Part shown: piece after piece, positions 42,398 through 59,914 of the stretch
How positions within the stretch are numbered: the stretch's first letter is position 1
How the letters are laid out: every line of letters begins with the position of its first letter
DNA from: Closterium sp. NIES-65
Taxonomy: Eukaryota > Streptophyta > Zygnematophyceae > Desmidiales > Closteriaceae
DNA length: 64,000 nt
Direction of reading: 5' to 3'
NCBI GenBank assembly: GCA_948144175.1
Contig: CANXME010002585.1
Span: forward strand, 117,539-181,538
Notes under the pieces: generated by a model
Told to the model about the DNA's origin: nothing
The model's database searches: none
What the model saw: the letters and a program-made list of their open reading frames with translations, nothing else
Made by a program: the position numbers and the translations under genes

Positions 42398-45300
42398 CAG
42401 GAGGCGGAGCAGCAAGAGCAGGGGCACCTGCAGCTGTGAAAGAAGCACCAGCATCATCAGCAGCAGGGCGGTCAGATGCGGTGGCTGCAAGATAGCTAAC
42501 ACTAGAACCAGAAACAGCAGCTGCAGCATTGGTGAGCCGTTCGGAGGTATTGCGGCGGGAGATGGGTGGAACAGACGACGCAAATTTGGGAAGTCCCATC
42601 GACAAACACCGAACCATCCCCTTCTTCCTCCCTTGCTGCTGCTGCTGCTGCTCTCCACTCTGCACCTGCTGCATTCCCTGAAAAAACCCGCTCTCTACAT
42701 GCTCCCGAACCTTCCTTTCCCCCTCCGCCCACAGCACGCCTTCCCTCATCCCCTCGCCACCCTCCTGACCCCCTTTCCCCAGAGAAGCCGACAGGTGGGT
42801 AGGAGGAGTGAGGCTTTGAAACAGCAGGGCAGGTTTGGTTGCTGCTCTAGGAGAGGTGGGAGCGGAGGCAGCAGAGACAGTAAAAGCAGATGCTCTCCTC
42901 CAAACAGGGTTGGAAAGTATTTGGCTCTCCTGGTGCTGCCTGCTCCCTCTGCCATTCCTCTCCAAAGGCGAGACTCTCTCAGCTGACTCCTGTCCCACAC
43001 TGGCAGCACCTTCCCCAGATACGTCCAGGTGGAGGTTGGTTTGCAGGGACGACCCGGAGGAAAGAGGCGCAGCTGCTGCTGCTCCTGCTGGGGCTGCTGC
43101 TGCTGCTACTGCTGCACCTGCTGCTCCTGCTGCTGCAGTGGTAATCCATGCACCGGCCCCTTTTGGCATTGTGGCCTTAAGCCGTGGATCACGAAGGAAA
43201 TCAAACAAATCCGGAGGGTCCTGCAGTGCCTGTGGCTCCTGAGGTGGCTGAGAAGCCGGAGGAGCTTGAGCTGCTTGCGCTGCTTGCGGTGCTGCTTGCG
43301 GTGCCTGCAATGCTTGTGGTGTTTGGGCTGCTGTGTTGGAACAAAACGGCTTTTGAGGTGCACCAAAAGGCCCCTCTTTTGCCACAGTGGCTGTCAGTCT
43401 GGAATCACGTAGGAAACCGAAGATATCCTCAGGTGCCACTCCCCCCTCTACAATCACATTCACCTTCCCATCACCATCCTTCTTCTGCTGCTGCTGCTGC
43501 GGCTGCTGCACATTCTGAAACGCACCCTTGCCTGCTTCTGCTCCACCCAACCCTCCATCCATCCGTGCTGCTGCTGTACCTCCTGCAACCCGAGACTTCA
43601 AACCAGACTCGTCGATATCAGTTTTTTTTGTCCCACCACCCGACTCAAAGTTTTGGTTCCACCCTCCTACGCGCGTAGCACCTACGCACTCAGAGGAGGA
43701 AGTTTTAGAGCCTGAAAGGGCACTAGCCGAGCCTCCCCCTGTGCAGGCAGTGCGTTTCCGGTTCCCTTTCCCAGCATCGTGTTCTGCCATCCCTTCTTTC
43801 ACCCCTGCAGAGAAGCATGAGGAGTTCAGCACGAGCTGAAAAATGCCGCCCAGTGGCGATCGCGAGCGCCTTGGGCTTGGCGCAGCAGAATTGCTTCCAA
43901 CTTCTGCCACACACGGAGGCAGAGGCAGAGTCGCCTGCAAGTTTTGCGGATCAGATTGTTTTGAGATTGTCTGCCGCCCACTTTCTGAAACTTCTTCTAC
44001 CCGCCCTTCCCCGCTCGTACGGCTACTCGCCTGCCCCCCTGCCCTCGCCGCCTCCTTTACTGCTTCCCCGTCACCTTCGAAACTTTTTATTTTAATTAAC
44101 ACTCCATTTTTGCTGTTTTTGTCCTTGTAACGACTGTTGTAACCAGCTGTGCCATTCCCCTCGTCGCGAAACCCGCTACTGTTCGTACCGCTGCTTGTGG
44201 AGCTATCATCCGAACTGCCGGTTGGCGTACTGCTTGTGCCACTAACGGTGGTTCCGCTGCTGTATCTGTGTTTGTTGCCACCCAAACTAGCAGGGAACTC
44301 CTTCCTCCGCCCTTCATCTAAAGTCACATTGATGCAACCCTGACTGCCGAGGTTCCCGCTCTTTGTATCAAATCCCCCGCCACTATCACTCACGATTTCG
44401 CCGCTCCCCCAACCCTGACTCTGATTTTCGCTACATTTGCTCTTAGTTTCTCCTATCCCACTGTCTCGATCAGCCCTTTCCATGCCGCTCCCGCTCCTCT
44501 CTTTATCGCTGCCCGTGTTTCCGCGCAACCGTCTGCTGCCAGTCGCGGAGATGATCCGGTGAAGATCCGTCGCACCCAGCGTCGAAGAGCGCCTGTACGA
44601 CTTCGCACGCGACGACCCAGCGTCGTCCCGCGCGGAGTCCAGGGGACCCGACCGATCCGAATCGTATTGCGAGTCACAGAGGGGAATGTTGTCGGATAGG
44701 TTCGCGCTTCGTTGCGGGAAATCTTCCGCGGCTATCAGTCCGCCAGCCTCTGGCGCAGACGATAAGGAGTTCCGCGCGCTCGTGCCGGTCGTCGCAGCGG
44801 AACGCCCGGAAACGGACGCTGGAATAGCTCCACGGTGCTCTGCGAAACCCGTTATGCCCGCCGCCGCGCTCTCTTGTTCGTCCCCCGCCGCGGAGCGCCT
44901 CGCCGTGCCTTTACCCATTTCCGCAGTTTCTGGAACCCGCGCTGCTTCCGCCACGTGGCATACATCCAGCGGTGAGTCAGCGGCGGCGGCGCAGCGGCAG
45001 ATGGCGTAATCGATGGCGTATTGCAGCATCCAGGAGAAGTGCGCGCTCGACACTAAGTTGCGCGCCGCGTCGCGCTCTTGCGGCCCTATCGTCATGCCGC
45101 GCAGCCGCAGCGGCGAGCCCCGACGGCCTGCTGAGCAGGGAAGAACGGCAGAGTTGGAAACGCGAAGCATTTAGGGTGCGAACGACAGACATGCAGGGGA
45201 AAACGACTCACGAAAAACACTCATGCCGTAACAATGAGGCCGGCGCAACCTTGTCCAGTGCGTACCCTCGACCTGCGCGTACCCTTTTGCAGATACGCGG

Positions 45301-46355
45301 AGAGCGCCCTTGTGTTGCCGCAGACGCTGAACCAATCGCGCAGCAGCGCGGGGTCCGCCGCCATGTGGTCATCCGCCGCCACCACTGCTACCCGCCATTG
45401 CTGCGCCCGCGCGCGTGAATCCCCCTTCGCAATTCCGCCTTCGGCTTCGGACTCCGCTCCGCCCATCTGCTTCCGCCCTCCCCACTTCCCCCCGCCACCG
45501 CTCTTCAAAGGCAGCGACCGCGTGCTGTGCGCGTCGTCTTCCCCCTCGCTCTCGTCGTCGTCGTCTGCCCATGCTTTCCGCCTAATCCCCAACGGCGCTG
45601 CTAAAGCTTCGTCGTTGCCAAGATCCGAGCCCGGGCCGTTTGTTCCGCCCATCGGGATCGCGAATAACGGTACCACGCTGTACACGTCACCTATTCGCCG
45701 ATTGTGCGACTCGAGCCCGATATCTATGGCTTCAAGCGGAACGTTGGTGCGCACTTCGACCCCCAACAAGTCGTCCCGCGCGCACCCTGCCAAAACCGCC
45801 GTTTGCGGGAAAAAAACCGCGCGCCACTGGGCATCCTGCGGGAACGGGGTCGGTGAGCGGAGAGAGTGCTTCGGGGTCGCTCACAACAAGTTCGCGAATG
45901 CGCGTGCGGCGTTCGCGTTGCGCCGCCATTTCCTCGCGCACGAACAGCTCTTGGAGGAATGCGGCGTCGCGCTTCTTGAGTGGCACCGCGCGTGCGTAAC
46001 GACCGGCGGAACCACTACTGATAGAACCATTGGCGGCTTCCCCTCCGTGCAAAGCCGCGGCATCGCGTGAACAGTCGGAGGCGGGTGACTTCGGCGGCTG
46101 CGGCGGCGCTGTGCACACAAACCGGCAAAGCCCGAGATCTGATCGTGCGGAATCGTTGAAGAGAGGAGGGTGGTGCCATGGATGGGACATATCACGCGGC
46201 TTGGAGCAGCTTTCGCATATGGAAGACGCGAACGAGGAGGGGTTTAGCTTTAGGCTGGCTTGAGTAGCCATTGTAGAGTCCAGTCTGGGGAGTGTACGAT
46301 GCTGGAGCGAAGGATTTATGTGAGGGACGCACGTCCCTGCTTCTACGAAATTCAT
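41379..46355 (-). CDS. Unrecognised large protein, paralogue A (about 1606 aa), one frameshift
   Basis: Exon 1 is 46355-45283 and exon 2 is 45127-41379. The intron is 155 bp, GT-AG, phase 1, at the same position as in paralogue B. Exon 1 has C9, then CESC (47-50), MSHPWHHPPLF (57-67) and CRFVC (77-81), a Cys/His pattern that could bind zinc. It continues with ERRTRIRELV, a Pro-Ala-Gly-Cys block, NRRIGDVYSVVPLFAIP, VVAADDHMA and NTRALSAYLQK. Exon 2 opens with GMTIGPQERD and SWMLQYAIDYAICRC, followed by about 1200 residues of Ser/Ala/Gly/Gln-rich, probably disordered sequence. A run of seven T (coding strand, 45816-45810) shifts the frame in exon 1; paralogue B is in frame there. No signal peptide or membrane span is seen. 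I do not recognise the family and assign no function. Confidence 0.7.
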
Positions 46356-47920
46356 CCCTGCTCAGGCCGCGGCTAGCAGTGCTAAATTTTGATTCGCCCC
46401 ATGAGTGTGTGGATTGTAGGAGGTCACCCGGTGGATAGATGGTCGATGCAGCCTGTTCAACGAAACCGATGCTTGTTTATTCTGCTCTGTTTCCGAGTCA
46501 GCAGTTAGGTCTTCGTCCCGCTGCTTCAAGCAAGCTTAGTGAGCCACTTCCACGCACTTGTAGGTCTGTCGATGCCTACAATATTCTACGTTACCGTAAC
46601 CGTCGCCACTTTCACGCACTTGTATGGGGTCAATGCCTACGAGACTCTATGTAGGTTACCTCATCAGGAAGGCATAGTGTCAAGAGAGCATCGGACTCTC
46701 CTGACACGACAGCAACCTCCTTGGCATCTAATCACGTGGGGGGATTCTTTCGTGCTATGCCGTGGCGTCGCTAGGAGCTTCGTTGGTTGGAATCTCGCTT
46801 CCCGCAGATGTGAGTCGCACACCCAGCTTTGGAGTTCGAATTTCCATTTCAAGTTCCATCCAACTCAATCCAGCCATCCCCAAGAAAGTGAAGCAGAAGA
46901 ACAGCAGCACTGTACTGTGGGATGGGACACAATCATGGATATGCAGTACAAGTGATGCCTACCCCATGCACGCGAATTTGCTCTGCAACGGATGGAAACG
47001 CTGCACCCGAGGTTGTTTCCCCAGCCTGTTGCACCCACGTTACAAGCGCGTCGCGTGGTTATGAACCAATAGTAACAAACAGACTGAAGTCAAACTGAAG
47101 AGACTGAAGTCAAAATGTCAACGAAAAGGGTTATAGATCCTTTATATAAGCACCTGCGAATCCTTTTAGCTAGCCGCGAATTGACGAAACTTTGACGACA
47201 AACAAGTTACGCATTATAAGCCCTCTTTACAAGGCGACCGGGTGTGGCTCAAACAAGCATCATGTGTATTTTAAGAACAAACAAACATCACACTTCTCGC
47301 AACGGGTGTCTGATTGCGGTCCAGAAAATTTCTTGCTCAGCAAGTGAAATTCTATGCGAGACTAAAACGGCTGAGCAGGGTGGAGAAAGATACAGAGCGT
47401 TCAACGGTAGGGCAGCGCTACAGTTTCGCTGTTGGAATTGCCCACGGATTACCATCAAATGTGTAACCAAATCTTTTGCACACACTAATTTGACGAAAAC
47501 GACGGCTACATCAATTCCGTACTACAGTACAAATGTTGCCTGCCAGCATACAAAATTTGGGCGCGTCGCAGGTGAGTACTCTGTAGCCATTATGGACTCC
47601 ATCCACAACAGTTTTGGCCTGGTCAAGGGGTGTCTACAAGGACATGTCACATCCGATACACGATAATTGTAGCTTGATGTTCATACAGAATGAGCTAACA
47701 AGCAAGTCATGAATGAATTAACAGTGAAAATGTGCAATGTGACTGAGAGGGCCTCCAGGAAAAGAGGCTCTGGAGGGGTGGCGAATGGCGCATTGGCGAC
47801 TCGTGGCCCTCAGAACCAAGAGGCAGTTTGTAAATGCGCCCAATCTTGAAAATTAGAGGGGTTTGTAGTGCAAGCTTCTGGACACAACATTCATGCCTAT
47901 TATACCGTAATTTGATATGA
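46356..47920. other. Intergenic spacer between paralogues A and B
   Basis: It contains the presumed promoter of A and the 3' UTR of B. A short partial direct repeat (CACGCACTTGTA with ATGCCTAC downstream) occurs near 46551 and 46613. The segment near 47085-47115 repeats GACTGAAGTCAAA. No gene is supported. Confidence 0.55.
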
Positions 47921-55525
<7,605 letters not shown>

Positions 55526-57166
55526 GGCGAAAGGATTGAGGCTGCCGTGCGAATTGGTCCAGAGGAGCTAGGGGGACTCCCGATCAAGAGGACGACCGGA
55601 TAAGTCCAGTGGGGCTAACGGCTATCGGAAATCGTTCAATTCCATCAACCTCCCGTCAACCTCCGGCTACCACGACTCGCATCATGCTGGTCGCATCTTT
55701 CGTGGATACTATCCAAGAGTAAGGAAAGGAATGAGAATTCGGGCTTCTACCATCATGCTACCCATGGCAAGGTGCTTCGAACAGCGGGTTTCACGGCCGT
55801 CGGTGCTGGGAAACACTCGTAACGCTCCATAAATGTGTGTACAGGCCTAGATTACCGCCGCGCTGCGAGCTGAATATTGATTTGAGGTATCGCTACACAG
55901 GAGTCAGTATTTTTGGCTGTGAGTACTGGTGGCCACACCTAACAACCTCGATGTTTACCGCTATGAGCTGAATCTTCACACGTAACTGCATGTAGATCTG
56001 TCAGACTTCTCCAAGTGAACATAATAATCGGCGACGATGACAATCCACACTCAGAACGCACAACTTATACACGATGCTTCTGCGGTTGGTATCTCGTACC
56101 CACGTGCACATTGGGTGCAGTATAATGGGCCTAAGGCAAAAACTACATATGGGCGACGGCGTAGTTTCCGGCGGTTGGTTTTGTTCAGTAGCTACTAGTG
56201 ATGGATAACTACCTAAGCTGCCTGTCACGATTACACTGCTGCTCTGGCAAGGCAACCCATAACGAGTTTTATGTGAGGGAGTGTGTCAAGCAAGCAATGC
56301 AAAGCGCAACGATGACGAGAAGGGGTACCAACGTTGTTGTACAACATGTCGCTGGGCAGGGAAACAAAAATAAAGCAGCAGGAAGGAGCTAGTTCGCGGG
56401 GTAAAAAAATCAATACAGTAGCAGAGCTACTGAAGACCGAACGAAAATACAGTAGCTTGTTCGTTGACTCCAAGACAATATAGTTGTACACGAAAACTGT
56501 AGACTAATTTAAAGGTGCCGCTCCCCGCCCCAACCCCTGCTCCGCTCATCCTCACTCGCACACATCAAACACAATCGCGCTTGTACTGTGCGGCGACTTG
56601 GGGAAGCTACACCGCCCAAAGGCTGGCATAAGGTCGGCCTCACTGTCAGAATCAGCGAGCTCTCGCTTTCTTGCTAAATCCACGGAATTACCCTGGTTTT
56701 TCGTCTAGATACGAATACCAGGTGTGAAACATGGGGACTGACAATTCTCTCGCTCTTTGTCTGGAGCTCCGAGAACGCAGGGTAGGCAGCACCAGAGAGA
56801 AAATTGAGCTGCTCAGTCGGATGCATCCACCACTGTTAGAATTGAAACACACTGACTTAATGTCAAACAACAGCACAGTATGTACAAAGTAAATACACTT
56901 GGCGCACTTCATGAAGGGCTTCAAATATCTGGAAATTGGAATCTAGATGACGCAAACCCCAAACGTTGCGATATCAAGGGTAATGACCCTAATAAACGAC
57001 CATTCCAGCTACTACTAGCGGTTAGTATGGTCCAGATAGGACCATCCGCCGTTGTCTCTGGACCAGCTCATGCCACACACCAGCACGAAAGCTTGGATTG
57101 GTTGGGTTGGGAGTTGAAAACAAAGGTCAGAAAGCCGTGCTCTCCAAAAGAAGTCCACATCATTCA
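55526..57166. other. Intergenic spacer upstream of paralogue B
   Basis: It lies between paralogue B (transcribed leftward from 55525) and the tRNA gene. The promoter of B should be in the first few hundred bases. I see no convincing ORF, structured RNA or mobile element in the rest. Confidence 0.55.
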
Positions 57167-57247
57167 CGTGCTCAGCAGGACTCGAACCTGCGCGGGCAGG
57201 GGCCAACAGATTTCTAGTCTGTTCCGTTAAAACCCCGGCATGAGCAC
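57167..57247 (-). tRNA. tRNA-Ser (anticodon AGA)
   Basis: The minus strand gives an acceptor stem GTGCTCA / TGAGCAC, discriminator G, a D arm of form CCGGGGTTTTAACGG, an anticodon stem-loop ACAGA-CTAGAAA-TCTGT (anticodon AGA), a long class-II variable arm, and a T arm GCAGG-TTCGAGT-CCTGC. The sequence after the anticodon closely resembles plant nuclear tRNA-Ser(AGA). There is no intron and CCA is not encoded. The T-arm TTCGAGTCC is the B box for RNA polymerase III, and a TTTT run about 20 bases downstream (plus-strand AAAA near 57147) can end transcription. Confidence 0.93.
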
Positions 57248-57491
57248 ACGTTACAACTGAGAAACGTCAATAGTTGTACATTTTGAATTTTCCATTTCAC
57301 TGACAACGCACGACATGACGGCTCTGTTCGATACGGCCAACTTCATACATACTCAGGGCAGAAAAAATAAACCCCTATAGAATCTGGACGCATTTGCGGG
57401 AGGGATCAACCCTGAACATGGGAAAGGGCATTGTTTTTAGGGTTGATGTCTCCCGAGTCGCATCCCTTTCCGATTGGGTTTTATGTTTTGG

Positions 57492-58337
57492 TTAAGGTTA
57501 TTTTATTGATCGTAATCAATGTACAAGTCATATAGCATAGAGCTGTCTAAAAATATGGCCAGAGTGGCCAGCATCCCATAAGGAGCACGTGGATCACACG
57601 TTATTTCCTTGTCCAGATGACAACTGCCAGCGACCTGGGGAGACGCTATATGCAGAGGCTGTCTACGGGGGTCGAAAAGGGTTCCCCAAGAGCCATGAGA
57701 ATCTGAGGTTGGGGTGAATGGATGGTATACTGTGTTGGTCAAAGAGGAGGAAGCGGAGATCCTGTGCTCGCTTGATGCTGGAGGATGTGCGTTGTCGCTT
57801 TTTGGGAGATTGGCGTCGGCTTCTCCATATCAGAATCTTGAAGGCGATAAGGAACTGGGCAAGAATCAGCTGCAGGATCTCAAAATTCGAGGAGGAGGAG
57901 TTGTGGTTCCTGTGGGTGCAGCGTGTCTGCCACAGTGTCTTAACCGCTGCTCCCACTAGTAGGCTCCAAGGTGGGGACTGTCCTACCCGTGACTGTATTG
58001 GGAAGAAGATGTGCTCGGCGGTGGTTGTTTGTCCAAGGTGGCGGTCAGCGACAGTGTGAAGGGCCGAGCTGACGTTGCGCGCGGAGGAGCATTCGAAGAA
58101 AATGTGCGGTATTGTCTCGACGACCGCGGCTGGGCAGCGAGGGCAGATCCCCCTGTCATCAAAGTATTGGAAGCGAGACCCTGAGGGAAGGGTGAGCGTG
58201 TAGAATCTGAAAAGGATGTCCCGCTGGCGGCTCGGCTGATCCCTGAGAAACGAATGTGTAAGGTCAGGGAGAGGAGGAGGAGGGACGATGAGGTCGCCTC
58301 CTTTACTCAGCACAACCACTAACTCACCACCTCCGAT
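57492..58337 (-). mobile_element. 5'-truncated LINE (non-LTR retrotransposon) tail
   Basis: A direct repeat GGGTTTTATGTTTTGG (57476-57491 and 58338-58353) flanks the segment as a target-site duplication of LINE length. Inside, the minus strand encodes the C-terminal zinc-binding region of plant LINE reverse transcriptases: CPRCPAAVVETIPHIFFEC, then about 120 residues with WSLLVGAAVKTLWQTRC. No RT core is present, as expected for 5' truncation during target-primed reverse transcription. The 3' end points left and no long poly-A is visible. Confidence 0.82.
57663..58337 (-). pseudogene. LINE reverse transcriptase C-terminal (zf-RVT-like) fragment
   Basis: An open stretch of about 225 codons, with no native start because the protein is truncated at its N-terminus. 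It has the CxxC...HxxxxC finger typical of the zf-RVT domain (Pfam) found after RT in plant LINEs. The upstream ATG at 58358 belongs to flanking host sequence. Confidence 0.8.
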
Positions 58338-58542
58338 GGGTTTTATGTTTTGGGTCAAGAGGGTGCAATATATTTCTCCTGAAGTCGGCGGCTTCCCGTA
58401 GTTAGGGTTGATCTGTCTCGAAATTCATCTAGGTTCGCTACAAAAAAACTTCAGGTGCTGCATTTTCTGTAGTGGCTGTATTCAGAAAACTACCAGAAAC
58501 ACCTACTACTATATCGCAAAACTCTGTTTCTGTTGGTGATTA

Positions 58543-58673
58543 TGTCAGAACATTATAGCTTATGCTTTTGTGTAGGCTGTAGTGGGGTAGCCCATATGGG
58601 GTACAACCCAATTAGGGTTAGTACTTGTACCCAACTGTTTCATAGTTCATTCATTCTCGTTTCAATTCTCACA
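58543..58673 (+). repeat. Copia-3 5' LTR (131 bp)
   Basis: TGTCAGAACATTATAG ... TTCTCACA, followed by TGGTATCGAGC. Core words GTAGTGGGGTA, CATATGGGGTACA and TAGGGTT match Copia-2 in reverse. Confidence 0.9.
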
Positions 58674-58739
58674 TGGTATCGAGCAGGATCCCTCGTGGGA
58701 ACTGTTCCTAGGGCCCACCAATTCGACATTTTTTTTTCC

Positions 58740-59850
58740 TGCCCGGAGCGCGCTCAGCCCTAGCCCGAGTCGCGCTCCCCCTTTTCTCCCCCCGTCGCGC
58801 CGCCCTAGCGGCCCCGTCACCTGCCTTGCGGCCCTCGCGCCGCCCTTCCTGGCCCCGACCCGCCGCCCTGCGGCCTCGTCCCCTACCCCACGGCCATCGC
58901 GCCGCCCTTTTCCGGCCCCGATCCGCCGCCCTGCGGCCTCGTCGCCTACCCAGCGGCCCTCGCGCCGCCCTGCGGCCCTGACGCCGCCCTTACCGGCCCT
59001 GGCGCCTACCTGCGGCCCCGACGCCTACCTATGCGACCCCGGCGCCTACCTGCTGGCCCCGCCACCTACCTGCGGCCCCGCCACTTACCAGCGGCCCCGC
59101 CTCCTACCTGCGACCCCGCCACCTACCAGCGGCCCCGCCACCTACCTGCAGCCCCGCCACCTACCAGCGGCCCCCGCCACCTACCTGCGGCCCCGCCACC
59201 TACCCGCGGCCCCGCCACCTACCTGTGCGGCCCCGGCGCCTACCTGCTGGCCCCGCCACCTACCTGCGGCCCCGCCACCTACCAGCGGCCCCGCCACCTA
59301 CCTGCGGCCCCGCCACCTACCCGCGGCCCTGCCACCTACCTATGCGGCCCCGGCGCCTACCTGCTGGACCCACCACCTACCTGCGGCCCCGCCACCTACC
59401 AACGGCCCCGCCACCTACCTGCGGCCCCGCCACCTACCCGCGGCCCCGCCACCGACCTGTGCGGCCCCGACGCCTACCTGCGGCCCCGCCACCGACCTGT
59501 GCGGCCCCGACGCCTACCTGCGGCCCCGCCACCTACCAGCGGCCCCGCCACCTACCTTTGCGGCCCCGCCGCCTCCTCTCAGCGGCCCCGCCGCCTCCTC
59601 CCAGCGGCCCTGGACGCCGCCCTCTCAGCGGCCCCGCCGGACCGCCCACCAGCCGAGCTGCCCAGCAGCCGAGCCACCTAGCCGCCGAGCCGCCCAGCAG
59701 CCGAGCCGCCCAGCAGCCGAGCAGCCGAGCCGCCGAGCCGCCCAGCAGCCGAGCCGCCGAGCCGCCCAGCAGCCGAGGCGCCGAGCCGCCCAGCTGCCGA
59801 GCCGCCGAGTCGCCCTGCAGCCGAGCCGCCCGAGCCGCCCTGTCCGGTAA
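58740..59850 (+). repeat. GC-rich minisatellite in the Copia-3 leader
   Basis: About 18-20-bp units around CGGCCCCGCCACCTACCTG (59030-59560), then GCCGAGCCGCCCAGCA units (59650-59830). Open frames here (59031-59681, 59225-59902) read as Pro/Arg repeats and are not taken as genes. Confidence 0.85.
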
Positions 59851-59914
59851 GAGCAGCGCCTCTTTCACAGCACTGCCCTCACCCTACTGTTTGCGCTGCT
59901 AGTCTACTGCTGTC

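Noticed and set aside
58740..59850. ORFs of 216 and 225 codons in the Copia-3 leader
   Set aside because: Products of the leader minisatellite. The real gag start is at 59915.
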